64,000 nt of DNA, from the NCBI GenBank assembly GCA_024529925.1, contig JAFEUB010000840.1, positions 1,122,501 to 1,186,500 on the forward strand, written 5' to 3'. Shown one piece after another: positions 9,957 to 24,000 of this stretch (position 1 is the stretch's first letter; each line of letters opens with the position of its first letter). The translations under genes and the position numbers were made by a program. This DNA is from Ophthalmolycus amberensis (taxonomy: Eukaryota > Chordata > Actinopteri > Perciformes > Zoarcidae). The notes beneath the pieces were generated by a model that saw only the letters and a program-made list of their open reading frames with translations, searched no databases and was not told the DNA's origin.

Positions 9957-11471
9957 CAGTGGTGTATAAAGTACCCAAAAGCCATACTTGAGTAAAAGTA
10001 AAGATACCTTACTGGAAAATGACTGCAGTAAAAGTTACCTATAAGAATACTAGAGTAAAAGTCTTAAAGTATCTGATATTTATTGTACTTGAGTATCAAA
10101 AGTAATTTTCTGATATTAAATGTACTTAAGTATGGAAAGTAAAAGTATAAGTAAATGCTGTTAATAAAAAAGCAAAGGGTCAGAATTTTGAGAATTATGA
10201 AGTTTATTCTTTTAAGTGCTGTGGCCACCATGACCAAGGACATGGAGCTGTGTTGAACATAATTGGGTTGGCTGTGATCCATCCAGGAGCAACAATGTTC
10301 AACATAATATATTGTACATAAGTATACTTTAGCATCTACTATGAACTTATCATCATAATTCTCCGAAAAGCAATATGACACTATGAAGGAGTTGTAACAG
10401 TGCGTTCATAAGTATGCTCATTAGACTAGAGGATGTAGAGGGAAAATGCATAATATTATGTTCAGCAAAACATATCCACTTGATGCATCAGGTCAGTGTT
10501 TAGAGAAAGGACACCTGCCTTGTAAACTCCTATGGGCCTGATTTGAACACAATAGACAAAGGTTTTGCTCAAGCTGAATCTGCAATTGGGCGACTGCTAC
10601 CATCATAACTCCATCTGATCATCCACAACATGACTCAAATATCAAAACATGATCAATACTAAAGTAACAACACAGTCATTACTTGAAACTGAAAAATGTC
10701 CTGTTCATCTTCAAAAGACAATTCTATTAGAATGTAAAGAAGCTACAGTCTATTAGAATGTAAAGAAGCTACAGTGTATAGAATGATTCTATTGAAGTTA
10801 TTCCTTTTTTAAATGTTTTAGACGAGTCACTAATCACTTTAAAAGAGTGATTATAGCTGATTTAACTTACAGACATGAGATTGATCTTCTCATGTCACTC
10901 TCTTTATACAATGATATAAATTCATCCCCGTTTTATTGATATCTTACGAAAAGTTACTCCTCATTTTTCGTGCGTTTTTCCTGCAAAAGTCCAGCAACAT
11001 GAGTCTGTTTTCGCTTGTTACATGCATACTGTATTTTCAAAATAAACTTCCATCTTCACAGGAAACAACTAAGGTTTAGGCGATGAAACTACTTAGTTAG
11101 GTTTAGGAAAAGATCGTGGTTTGCGTTAAAATATCTACGGAAGTGGCGTTGCTTAAGTACGGAAGTGACGTCACAAATAAATCAACATTGGCTTCTCGTT
11201 TCACACACGGCACAAACTGCGGCCTCCTGGAGGAAACGCCAGTGTTTGTTTGACCCATCCACCTCTCCTCATCCCACCCGTCCTGTGTGGAATTCTACTC
11301 ATGTTGTCGCTCGCTAGCTATAGCATGTAGCATCCTGGGCATCACTGGGAATCAAAACACCGCGGCTTTGAGAGCACTTGTTTGCAAATAGTAAAGTAAA
11401 GTACAGATATCCAAAAAAAAACACTTAAGTACAGTAACGAAGTATTTCTACTTCGTTACTATACACCACTG
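9957..11471. mobile_element. non-autonomous hAT-type DNA transposon with intact target-site duplication
   Basis: Begins CAGTGGTGTATAAAGTAC and ends ACTATACACCACTG, so the termini are inverted repeats of the CAGTGGTGTA type. The 8 bp CTAAAGAC occur directly on both sides (9949-9956 and 11472-11479), the target duplication length typical of hAT elements. The 1,515-bp interior is AT-rich and has no transposase: the only frame over 100 codons (10381-10064, minus) has no recognisable domain. An internal 26-bp direct duplication lies at 10723-10774. Confidence 0.9.
10723..10774. repeat. 26-bp tandem duplication inside the hAT element
   Basis: Two exact adjacent copies of TCTATTAGAATGTAAAGAAG plus CTACAG. 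Confidence 0.9.
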
Positions 11472-11479
11472 CTAAAGAC

Positions 11480-14400
11480 ACTTGGAAGCCGAATGAGACT
11501 TCATGTTTTTCTTTGCAGTACAGAGTTGCCCAGCAGATGGTGCTGTCTATGCATACTTCACTCGAGTCCTCTCCAGTTTGATCTACCCTTTGTTCCTCCA
11601 ACTTGTCCCCAGTGTGGGCCTATTGATTTACATTACCCTCTACGATAGCAGCCACTTTACTCACTGAATGGCAAAGTTTGGATTTCATCGTTCCCGGACC
11701 GGACATTCTACTTGACTGGGACGGTGTTGGAAACCACTGAGACACACAAAGACACTCCAGAGGACAGTATCTGATGGTGGACATTTCATGGAGTGGACCA
11801 GCTTAGATCCCTGTGGTGGAACAATTTACCAAAAAGTAAAATGTGCTAAGGCAATTGGGTACCTTTTCATTTGAAGATCTTCAGCAATGTAAGCATCTGT
11901 TGTTTTTTTTGCTCTAAAGGTTGCTGGACTGGTGCTGGTAAAGAACTGAAGCCCACCAGTACTTTCTCCTCTCTGCCCCCCTCCCCTCGCATGTATGCAG
12001 TAAAAATAGTAAAGGTTAGAAGGGTGCCTGTCCCTTAATGGAAATTCATTTTTAGAAAAAGCTAAAGTCATTTGGCTGCGCTCTAGGGCAGCTGAAGTAC
12101 ACAGGAGGCCTGCTCTGTCTTATTTCCTGTTTTCAGATTGTTTATAATAATATAAAAAAGGCAATGGATATGCTTCTAGATTCTAGTAAAAAGGGATTCA
12201 AATAAGATATAGTAGAGACATTTCAAAATAAGAGCTCCACGGCATCTTGGATTTCAAAGAACCTTCCCTGTAATGTGTTTTTGTATGCGTTCACGCAGCT
12301 CTGGGAAACCCAGTGGGGAAAGAAATGTATACACTTAAAATGACATTGATTCCACACGATGATACCGGTTTACTGTGAGACCAGTATGATGGGGCTCTCT
12401 TTTATCCAATGATTAAATAACAACAAACTTCACGCCACAACACCACTTGACATTTCTGCTGAGGTCATGATGAGCAAAGCTAAAAGCAAAACATGTCTTG
12501 TCAGAACAGACTGCAGACGGCTGCAGGCTCGCATGGTCAGAAGGCCGAGGTCAACCTTTGTCAAAGACGGGGTCAGGACCCGCAGGTGGAGGTTTCAGTA
12601 GGCTTGCCAAATCAATTCTTCCATCCTCTTCTACTTCCAGGTTTACGTCTGCAGTACACCTTTGAGCCACATGAGGGAGCCTGAATGTTTGTATGGATCT
12701 GATAGTTGTAGCCTACTTATAACATTGAATCTAATATGAAAGGTATGGCACATTATGTGTTTGTTATACTGATGAGAGGAAAAAAACAACTCCGAAGTGT
12801 ATTTTTCTGGCCTTGTTAATGAGTATTTAATGTGTGTATATGATTTCAATAACATGCTTAAAACAAAGTTGGGATTTATCTTCAAAATGGCCGGTTTAGC
12901 TAGTCAAGATAATGAAAGGTGATGCGTAAATGGCTGTAAAAGATAGTGGGGAACGTTCTTTTATGCACAAATTTGCGCCTCTCGCAATCTTTACATAAGG
13001 CCTATTTGTGGGTTGTCATTTTTAAGAAGTGGGTATAAAAAGGATGCAGGAAGTGGTCTTTCTTCCTAAAGTTTGAAATCTAGTCAAAAAAATTGCAGAG
13101 TTACCTTCAGCATTGAGAGAGCTAAAAGATGTATAAGTGTGATTGTGGTCGGCTGCAGTGACTCTGAAGCGTTCGAATAAGGACGACAATCATGTCTGCT
13201 CAGAATGCCTCTAGCACTGTGTGTAATTCAAATGAGCTGTTTTGGTGTACAATGCAGGCCAATGACAGCACACATACTGTTCGTCAAAATACGAGCATTA
13301 ATCAGGGTACGAATGAAACATGTCTTGAAAAGTTTACATACTTCGAATAATTTTGATTTGTCGTTAGCTAATTAGCTTAGCAGTTAGCTAGATCAGAAAA
13401 GTAAGCACCTACGGAAGCAAAAGGATTAAAGACACTTCAAATGGAAACATTTGGCCCTGACTTACCCACAATACTGCAGTCAGCTGAGTGTTACTTTTCA
13501 GTATTTTTTAAATCAACGTAGGTGTATTTTATACAAAAACATATAAAGATTTGCACTGCAAAATAATAAATAAAGAATGAATGTGGATATGTCCCGTCAC
13601 ATTCACATACAGACCAAGGTACACACATTTCTGAATGTCCTATTTATTTGAATTATGCAGTGACAACACCTGCATCGAAATCATGTCTCCAAATGGTGCA
13701 AACTGCTTCTGCAGACCGTATAGGGCAGAGGCTCCGGGGTTGGCCCGTGGAAATCCTTTTCCAGCAAAGCAGATGAAATCAGACGGTCCTCAATCTAATT
13801 TAATCTGAGCTCCATGCTACGTGTGGTGTCATGGCTGTCCAATGGTATGCCAGTTTAAACGGCTTAAGGGACCGTCAGGCTGGGAAAGGATCATGTTGTC
13901 CTCAGCCGGGTGAGTCGCGTCAGCAAGCTGGCAAGTGCCTATCTGAACATTGCTCATGCAAATCTTTTATATATATATATATAATATATATTGCAGGAAC
14001 GTTTTGTTGCCTGCATGCATTTATTACTGAACAAAGGTCAGAGAACGAATGAGGCACTCAGATGTTTTTCATCAGAGATGCTTCTGCTGTGCTCACATTT
14101 CACCGTTTTGTGACCCGTCAACTGAATGTTTAAGTCGTCATTGCGGTTCCTACTGCGGTTATCCAATAGAGGATCAGACAGACGTATGGTATGAGAGACG
14201 TTTAGATGAATAGTTCCCTTAAATACCCGGTTTTACTGACAGCTGTGTTCCTGTGTGTGGTATTTGTTAGTTAAACAACACTGATCCACCTCACCTTTTT
14301 GTTGTTCGTACAGCGCTGCTTATTAGCTTGACTGCTCTCTAAAAAAGTAAACACATACAGCCAATATTAAATATCTCTTCAAAACTTTACTCTGATCTCG

Positions 14401-16129
14401 CTTTCTTTTTTGCCACTTAGTAACTTGATTTTGAAGGCAAAGAAGAGCTGGAATTGGCAGGGTGTCCTGCTGGCATGTCCCCATCAAATCTGTGCTGTTA
14501 ATACCGCAAGACTGAATTTACAAAGCACCGGACCAACAGCGACAAATAGTTCAGTGGTTTATTGGAAATCGGCTTTGTGTCTGTTTCGCTCCGTCGCTGC
14601 AATGGCGTTAGACGGATTGAATTTCTTGTCGAATCGGTGTCAAATGTATACCTGTGGTCTGTCAGAGGTTTTTTTACATATAGTTTCAGCTGATTGGAGG
14701 TCAACCCTGTGGTATATGCCAAAAAGAGTTTTCCACTTCCTCGGTTTTGTTTTCACCCTGATCTCCACATGTTACAGTGCGAGGCCTGCTACATGGACTG
14801 GTGCATGTCTGGCCAGTGATAAGAGGACGAGAGAGAGAGAGAGAGACAGCTAGACAGATGGAGAGGAGGAACACAGGGCTCCGTGAGAAGTGACTCACGT
14901 TCCATTGTATAATCAGGGTATATTAAAGGAAGGAACATCACACCCTCATTGCAGCAATGAGCCATGTGCACCGTTGCTTCATGGTTGTGGAAACCGTGCG
15001 CACACACCTACCGCCCACCATGCGTGTGATGTGCACCGTGCTCACACGAGGGCAAACTGGGGTACCTCTGCTCTTGAAGTTGCAGCAAGTTCCGTCACTG
15101 ACGTCGTTTCTTCATTTTCGCCCGCGTGCTCTTTCGCTCCGGCATGCGTTTGCTTTCGGTAGGGGAAATAATAAGAGCACGAGTGGGAGGATGAAGAGAT
15201 CGGTTTCAATTTGACCGTCTCGTTTGGAGTAACTCTCGAGACTTCTGCAGAGCGAGAGTGTATGCACTCGACAACAACAAACTGAAAATGTGCACTATTA
15301 AAAGGCCGAGAGACACACTGCACCCTTTCCACGCCGAATGTCACAGCATTGTGGAAAGTGCACAGTCTGCATTTTGAATGCAGACCGTGTACACTCAACT
15401 ACATGCAAGTGGAATGTCAACTATGTGGAATTGGATTGGCGGTGATGGGAAAAGGGGGCTGCACACAGATCACAGACTGAACCCTCAACAAAGCACAACG
15501 AACCTGCATGCAGCCTTTTAATCGTAATATGCTAAAATCTCATTCCTGTAGGCCTCGTGGTGCATTTCTTTCGCTCAATGCAGAGAACATAGCGGCGGTC
15601 CATGGCGCTGTGATGTGAGGTGAAAGGTGGTCATTATTCTTGGGGCCCAAAGCTACTCTTGCATTGCCAGCACTGCCTCCCCACACTCCTGTTTAATTGT
15701 TCTGTACAGAGAGAGAGAGATATATTCTGGCTCCCTGAATTCCTCACAGCACCAATACGAGGCAGATCGTGCACAAGTCCTTCAAAGCATGATATTTTGT
15801 GAGCCAGCATGAGCGACTCCAGGACCTTAAAACTGAAGAAGCTAAATGGAATTAACTGTTGATTTGTTTTTAATCATTTTACACCTGTGCTCTTCCTGTT
15901 GTAACAAGCCAAAATAATTCATAATAATAATAATTCAATGACAGTGTAATATCAAGGAACTCACCTGGAGCTCAAAAATGGAATACACCATAATCAATGT
16001 TATGAATTACACCTGTGCTTTTCCTGCTATAGCTTTGTAGATACTGTACTAAACACTTCCCTGTGTCCTAATACGAATCAACTTCCCTTCAAGGAATAAT
16101 TAAAGTGAGCCGTACGCAACTCGCTCTCC
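11480..16129. other. intergenic vezf1-ksr1, nothing recognised
   Basis: No exon with family resemblance was found on either strand. It holds a short (TA)n tract at 13969-13990 and a GA run at 14830-14845. Confidence 0.45.
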
Positions 16130-16657
16130 CTCATTTGCATGCGAGTGAGCACGCGCCACGAGAGGGTGAGGGTAGGGCGGGAGGGGGTCGAGGCGGTGTA
16201 GCGCGGAGTGCAGTTTTTTTTTTGTAAGCCTGGGCTGACTTCATTTCCCAGACTGCACCGCGCCCCATGATGTTCCCAACAGCTGACAGACGGTGAGAGC
16301 CTCTGCCACAGAGCTGTCGGTGCAAGAGAGTAGCCTGTCGTCGGTAGCCTGTACGGACCGAAAAATACAAGTCGAGCACTCCTGGACTTCGGACCGCTTC
16401 ACCCCCTGTTTCCCCGTCGAGCATCTTGTTTTGACCAAAACGAAAATATTTCCTCTTGCCTCTTGCATCCTGACTTTTTAGGGTTTTTTTTTTTTTGTCC
16501 TGACTGGGGAGCTGGGGGGACATTTGCTGTCAGCTAACTTCCACAATAGGTCGCTGCGTCGCTGGACTGCTGCATGTGTTTTTTTTTAGTTAAACAATTT
16601 TTTTTTTTAGCTTAACAGTTTGACTCCAGCCCTTCCAGCCGTGCCCAATGCTGAGGA
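16130..16657 (+). promoter_or_regulatory. ksr1: ksr1 promoter / 5' UTR region
   Basis: A CpG-containing stretch (GCGCCACGAG, GGTGTAGCGCGG, CACCGCGCCCC) precedes the start codon and is more GC-rich than the flanks. The transcription start is not identifiable. Two poly-T runs lie in the presumed 5' UTR. Confidence 0.45.
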
Positions 16658-19600
16658 ATGGATAGTGTGTCTGCTAAAGGTGGGAAGATGGTCGAGAGTG
16701 ATGAGCAGCCGGAGAGGGACAGTGGCGGCGGCGGCGGTGGTGGCGCAGCGATGGCCGCACTACATCAATGCGAACTCATCCAGAATATGATTGAGATCTC
16801 CATCCCCAGTTTACAGGGGCTGCGGACCAAATGCGCCGCGTCCAACGACCTCACGCAGCAAGAAATACGCACTTTGGAGGTAACGAGCTTTCCAGATCTG
16901 TTATCGAAGCCCCCCCCCCCCCCTTGTCCTGCGATAGCGGAGCAGTCGAGTCAAATTGCGGAGTCATAAACCCCCAAAGCACCATGTCTGCCTCATACAG
17001 GCGGAATATTAGGCTGCGAGCGAGGCGCCCTATCACCGAGCGTCAGTGAGCTGGGCAAATTGTGTCGCTTTACGATGTAGACCTACTACTACTAGGTCGA
17101 TGTGTTGAGGGTGCAGGTGACTCAAAATAAAATGACATCCATTGTTTGCCTTCATTATGCCTGCAGAAGATTCCCTAAATGGTCGGAGATAGGACTGATC
17201 TGGTTATTTGTGCGAACCCTCTCCTCTAGGTGGAAGCGTTTGTTCAGAAGCCCCTCGCGCGCGGCGCCGCGCGGCCGAATCCCGCCTGGCCTAATGGCAC
17301 ACATTCTATAATCTGATACACCGCTAATGTATGTTATCGTGTTCCGTGTCCCTCTGCACGGGATCTCTCTCAATCTCTCTCTCGCGCGCGTGTGTGTGCG
17401 TACAAAAGACGCACGCGAGACAAACACAAGGCAATAAAAAAAAAAAAATGTACGACGTGTTCCGCGTTGTTTATGCCGCGTGCCAGCCGCGTGAGCGGGC
17501 AGGGTTTGATGCCCCCGCTGCATCTGGATGCAGATTCAGTTCTGGTCGCGTTGGCATGACTTGACATTGCTTTGCGCGAGAGACCGGGGCTTTGTAGGGG
17601 GCCTCTGCACTGTTGCAGGCGGCAGAGGAAGTCATGCCTGGTCGCATGCAATTTCTGTCTCAATAGCCTTTCAACCATCACCGTGGGTATTTAAAATAAA
17701 AAATAAAAAAAGCTCTTATAAAAATCCAAATCTGTAAGTAGTTACACCATAATAATCAACCTTTTTAATGTAAAGTATGTTCATCTTTCTGAAAAGTGTG
17801 ATCCCTATGCTTCCTGAATTTCTGCAGTGACGTTGACGGAGCCCTATTTGTAGCTCGGGCCTGCATGTTTTCCACCCATGGGATTGTTTACAGTCACATA
17901 TTGTTGTCGTAAATATTCTCAGCTGCGAGACGACTGAAGGAATCATGTCATGGAAAGTGCAGCTTCGTGTTGTTAGTAACAATGCCATGAGGGGACAACA
18001 GGCCCCGGCTTCCTGCTGAGGGGGGGGGGGGGGGATTGGCAAGAGGGGGTTTGTGTGTGGGGCTATAGAAGACTGATATGGTACATTTAGATGAGACATG
18101 GAGTTGTGAGAAATAGTGGAATAGTACAAGGTTCATGCCTTGTAGAGGGTAGTCTAATGTGTCTTTGGGTGTGTAGGCTCCAGACACACTGACATCCTGG
18201 AGACACGATGGATGGTAAATGGGTTTTCTGGCTCATGGTTTATTTAAGCATTATACCTTGGATAAAAGGAATATTCTCTCCTGATTGGCTGGAGGCTATC
18301 AATTATCCATGTCTGTTTTATTTCTGTATAACTGAACACCCCGTGAACAATTGCACCATCTCCCCGAAAAGCTAATGTACCAGAAAGCTCCGAGCGTTTG
18401 GTTTCAGCCTCAGAGACGCGGTGGGTCTGGCTGAACTGGTTTTCCCGGTGACCTTCACTATTTAGTCGCAATGTATCTTGCTGTTGCTCTGGCATCCGTC
18501 CGCCTCAGCAGGCCAGGACGCACCACAAAATATCTACTTGAGTCAGTGTTTTCAGGTGCAGCTTCTTTTTTTTTTTTTGCATTTCCATAATGTCTACAAG
18601 ATAATTCGGTAGCCCCTTAGTTGGCCCGGCAGGCACAAGCTGCAAGTTGGCACGCTGTGTAGGGGGAACACATTTTCACAGACTCGAGTAAAGAAACACT
18701 GTATTAAATGGAGAACAAATCCAAAGTATTAACTGAAGTGGAGAACAGACCGGAGAACAGACCCCCCCCCCCCCCCCCCCCCCCCACCCGCTGCTTTTGC
18801 ACAATGAGTGTGAAACTCGTAGTCTGTCTGAAAAGTTTGCACAAAGTGAAGCTTGCTGGCTGTGCAAGCTTCAGCTCTTCTTCATCCGTTGTGATGCGCG
18901 CTTCGTCACTGCGTGGAGCAGGACGTGATCTGGCAGAGTACTTCCTGAGGTGCGCCGTGGCTTTTCACGTGCGTTTTGCACCGGCATTGTTCTACATGAC
19001 AATGGGCAGGCCGTGCATGTTTCTTGAAGGCCTTTGAGAACTGGTCTGAGGTCTCTTTTCCTGTAGTTAGAGGCCTTTGTGAGCGAGGGGAGGGGGGGTG
19101 GTTACCCCTGAAAAGACAGAAATGCAAATAGGGGGTCTGGTTACCTCAAGTGAGCTCTGCTAAGGTTCGGTGTCTTTAGCATTTTGAGGGTTGAAATCGA
19201 CCACTTCCTGCTTTGGAGATGATAAGGACCTCAGATTGCTCAGTCTAATAGCTGCTGCACTGGAAACCGGTATGGAAGACGCTAAACGTAGGTCTCAGTG
19301 GTATGTTTTTTTATTTCATCTTATTTTCAGGGATTATAACTGTTCTCGTGTCTCAATGGTCAAACTGTTGCTGCTATTACAAAGCGTATATGTAACTCGT
19401 GCTTCAAGCTGTTTGGACTGTTCCGAAGTCTAAATTGTGATTTTTATCGGTTCCAGTTGCGATGTGTAAATAATATCGGTTTGTTATGCTTGTGGTATCA
19501 TTACTCAGTGCCATGAGCCTAAATGCTCCCCGTCGTAGCTAAAAGGGCGTTCTGTGAAATTTACAAGTTTCATTTTCCTCTTCTTGTCCGCCATAGATGT

Positions 19601-20993
19601 AAAGGGCGAGCACATGAATGCTCTTCATTGATTCAAAAACACTTAATCATCAACCCAATAGATTCTTGGAAACTGCTTTCCAGTCATATAAACAAGGGGA
19701 GAAGTCACAACTGTTTAAACGAAGAATTTGGATTTTAAAGAAAGCGCTCGGCAGAAGACGCTGTGTGAGGGGACACGAGACGAGAGAGTGCAGAACAGTC
19801 AACGTTTTATCAGTCTTTCAGCAAGCTTTTTTTAAAGTGGAGCCTGCATGGCATGGGGCGCTGTCTTGATCAGCAGTCTTACTTCCTGTCTTTACTGGCA
19901 CAACCTTATGAAACCACATCTTGACATAGTTGTGCACTTTCACTTCTTGCTTCGGCCCTCCTTGAGATTTCATTTGCCAACTTGGTTCCAAATCCCGGCC
20001 GACGCGCCTGGTGCTGTATTTCCGACATGCACAAAGACATCCCGGCGAAAACTCACCTCTGTTTTGCGTGCGACCATCGGCGTGAGATGCTTGCCGCCAT
20101 CTCGAAATTCTAGCGAGCACGCTGGCTCGCATCTCCCTCCATCGGTGTCCAGGTGACCACGCGTGAACCGTCCTGTAGCGGCCGGACTTGATCGATGTCC
20201 TTCCTGCTAACGCTTTAAGCACCACGAGGTCAATGCAGTTGTCGCTACCCGCCGCTCCCATATTGCGCTGGAGGGCCATCGAGAGAGGCTTGAACTCACT
20301 TTATACTCTCATTGAGAGAGCTTTATTATTCCACTTGAACTGTGTGTGTTGTTGTTTTTTCCCCCTGCCTTGCCATTGAGAGGATAATGATGCCGGCCTC
20401 TCAAATGGAGTGCTAACTGGTACTTCACTTTTCACATGTTAATCCCACTCAGCCTCCTAGTGCTGCCTCTGCATTACTTTTACTGTAGCTCTTCATGTAG
20501 TCCTGACTTTTGCCCTATCATACCCACTCGCACTGCCCCGCCAGCTTGTTTGCCTTCAAACCAAATCAGTCTACATGATCCAGACGCTGAACTCAAGACA
20601 TCCTGAAAGACAGTAGAATGTGCTGGGTCCCCCCCCCCCCATGAACTTAAAACATATTTATTCCTGGCTGTCGGTCTTAACATAAAAGCAAACCAGGGTC
20701 TTTATCTCTTGTAATCACACAGCTCTCAGTAATGATCAGCAAACAGCAAAATAAACGTCACTCTGTTTTGTCTCCTCGCTGTGTTGGAGAGTTTGCTGTG
20801 CGCTCGTGGTGCGAGCTGTTGTGGCTGCATCTATATTTAGACATCTTTCTTCCTACGCATTTTCAGGGTTGGTTGTTAAATAAGAAAATCAAATGACGCA
20901 AGGAGAGCCTGTGGAAGAGGGGAGAGCAGGGAGGAAAGGGGAGGGGAGAATCAAAGCCAATCCGCTGGGCTGCTTCTTGTGACATGACAACCG

Positions 20994-21032
<39 letters not shown>

Positions 21033-24000
21033 TGAGGCCTAGGAGAAGACAATGGAGAATGTCGCTCACATGAGGGTACAGAGGAAACACAACTCTAGCG
21101 ACTGTGGCAACGGTGACCCCTGTGTCTGTTTCCTTTTTTTTTTTTTTTGTGGTGCAGTCAATACGAACTGGCTGCACGATGTGGAAATCAGCATGGTTGA
21201 AGAGTGTAGGCTGGCCTTAGTCTATTCTTAAACCGGCTCAGGATGAGTTGCATTACATCCTGTCATTTTGAGGTCTGCTGCACTTCTCTTGTGGAAAAGG
21301 GGTAATTTGCTTGCTCCGAATCATGAGGAAGTTAGCACGGCGGTTGGTTAGATTTGTACACCTTTTCTGTTTTCACAAGTTTAATGTGCACTATTATCTG
21401 CAGTACCAATGGGTACTTTTGTATCTTTTGAAATGTACAAAATGGCTCCACTGACCACATGTCAGATACGTCACAGTGTTAGCCTAAACAAGCCCCCCCC
21501 CCCCCCCCCCCCCCAGCCCAGCTCACTGTAGGGGTCAACTTGCACTGGTGGTAACAATGATGGAGGAGGGGCAGCAAGCCATTGTCCAGGTCTGTCAACC
21601 ATGTACGTTCACCCCCCCCCCCCCTCTAGAAGTCCATGTGACGTGCCCTCTGCATAACTAGGTCTGCCTGCCTTCATTGTTCTTTTGTCTTTTTGACATT
21701 TTCATCTTTTTTGTGAGGATAAACTTGTGCGTCAGCCATAAAATATCGGTGCGCTCGCCACGGATCCGCTACTTGCACGATCCAGTAAAACAACTTGCCT
21801 TTTAGACGTTACAAGTAGCTTCTTGTGTCCCTTTTGTTGGGAGTACGGAATAATTGTGCTATTATTGTGCCCAGATGTGGTTTCCTCCAACTGCATTCAC
21901 TGCTTGTACCGCAAATGTTCCCCGGATTTCGCTCGGGCCTTTAATGATCAATAGCTAATATAACACCAGTCGTAGAAATGCCTCACTGAGCCTGTTCCGA
22001 CAACAAGAAACGTGAGCATTTTTTACCGGTCTGAGAGCAAGGAAGTGACCTTCCTGTGCAAATATCAATTCCTGGGATAGAGCGCCGTGGCTCACTTCTC
22101 AGGATGCTCTCCCCGGCAGGTGCACCAAAAAAAGTGGCCGTGTCAGCAGGAGCCTGGAGCGAACAATCGGGAGCCGTGGGATCTGCTCCTTCAGCGCCTG
22201 CTGTGTCAGGCAGGCAGGCCGCTGCCCGGGACTCCTCTCTCCCCTCTCTCTGGGTGGCGGACCACACCGGCTGTCACTCATCTCCTCACCGCATTAGGCC
22301 GTTGCCATGGTGTTGTTTAGCTCGGCTGCTGACAGGTGGGCTCTGACGCCATCCCCCCTCCTCCATCCCCCCTCGTCCCTCCTCCCACCTCCAGGCCACG
22401 CGTCAAACGCTGCGTTCTCCACTCTGCACCAAAAATATATTAGAGGGGGTCTGTCGTTATCTGTCGAGACGCCTGACTGTGTTCTCAACACGCATTACTG
22501 GTATCTTTGTGGGATTTGAGGACGTGTGTGTGTGTGTGTGTGTGTGTGCACGCACGCTTGTGTAACTATCCACCGTATTTATTCAGGGTGGTAACGGGTA
22601 AAGTCAATGCTCCGTGTGGGACCGGAGATCAAACACGTCGGCCGTGTTTTGTTTATTGTCCTGTGGACACGCATGGTGACACTTTGTATGTGGACATGCA
22701 TTGTGTCTGATCTCTTGTGTTTTCGCATGTGTGGGAAAATCCCAGTGAAATGTTGCTGACGACTCAGAAGAGGGGTTGCTAGGTAACCCGACATCACAGG
22801 GCTGCACCAGTGTGTAGTGGGGGCAAAGCAGGAAGCTAGCTCATTAGCCACATCGAGCACAGGCCTCTCTCACTGCCGGCCATGCCAGTATAATCCACAT
22901 CTCCAGGAGAACTGCGTCCGGAGAGCACAGGGAGTAATGTCCGAGGCTCTGTAATTCAGAATGTCCGCTCGTAATGGGTTGGATAGACAATGTGTCACAG
23001 ATATGTTTCCATGTGTGCTCATGGATTCATGTCTTTCCAGCCACAGATGTGTATTAAATACAAGAAGATACAACTTTGATCATCCCAAAGGAAAATTGCA
23101 GTGCAGCTGTTGCACGTCAAAGTGGGAGGGGTGAAAATATAAAGATATTATCTAAGATAATAAGGTGCAAATTCAAAATATGTACGACAATGGCAAAATC
23201 AGGTTAATGTAAGGTTTGGAGCAAGCTGCCGAGCTCTTACTGGTTGGACTCTGAGGTCAAATGCATGCAACTAAAAGGATGTTCAAACTCTGAAGTTATG
23301 TTGTGAACAGCAGGGCATCGCATTTAACTACACTACAGTGTGTTTATGCTTTTTCAAAACGAGTTTATGAAGGCATTTACATGTGAGGGGAGATTTGTTG
23401 GGTGTTTTGCATTTATTTTCTTCTGCATTTCCTTGTAAGTTTTGAAAACATCCCTTTTTTTATCAGCTGACGTTCAATAATGCAGGCCACTTTATTATTT
23501 TATAATGCTCTCGAGTGAAACTGATAATAGCTGAGTAATTGCGGAGCTGAAAAAGCCGCAGTCAGAGTCGACACGGAGAGCACTTCACCTCCTTTCCATC
23601 CTCTTTCATCTCAGTGGAGTTATGCTTTTGTTAGCTGCCACGCAGCAGCCTTTTCACATCCCAAGGCCGCACTTTCCTGTAAGAGAGTTTCTGTCTGCGT
23701 GTGTGGCTGTGTCACAGAGAAAAGTTGAATGAGCAGAGAAAAAGACGTGCGCGTTGTTGCTCACTTCACTCGAGTCGGTCGAGAAGCTATAGCTGGTGTT
23801 GCACGTGCTGTAATGGACTCTCACAGATAGATAAGCCCGCGAGATAAGGAGACACACTATACGGCCGCCGCTGAGCTGCATACAACGCGAATACAACACC
23901 ACGGCGCCACGGTGATACTTACTCACAGGACCACTGCACTTTGCATTAGCTTCGAACGCGTCGGCGTGTCGTCTCGCGGCTTCGAGTGTCACTTGAATAC

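Noticed and set aside
16131..16523. 130-codon minus-strand frame over the ksr1 5' region
   Set aside because: No resemblance to a known family; lies across the presumed promoter and 5' UTR of ksr1.
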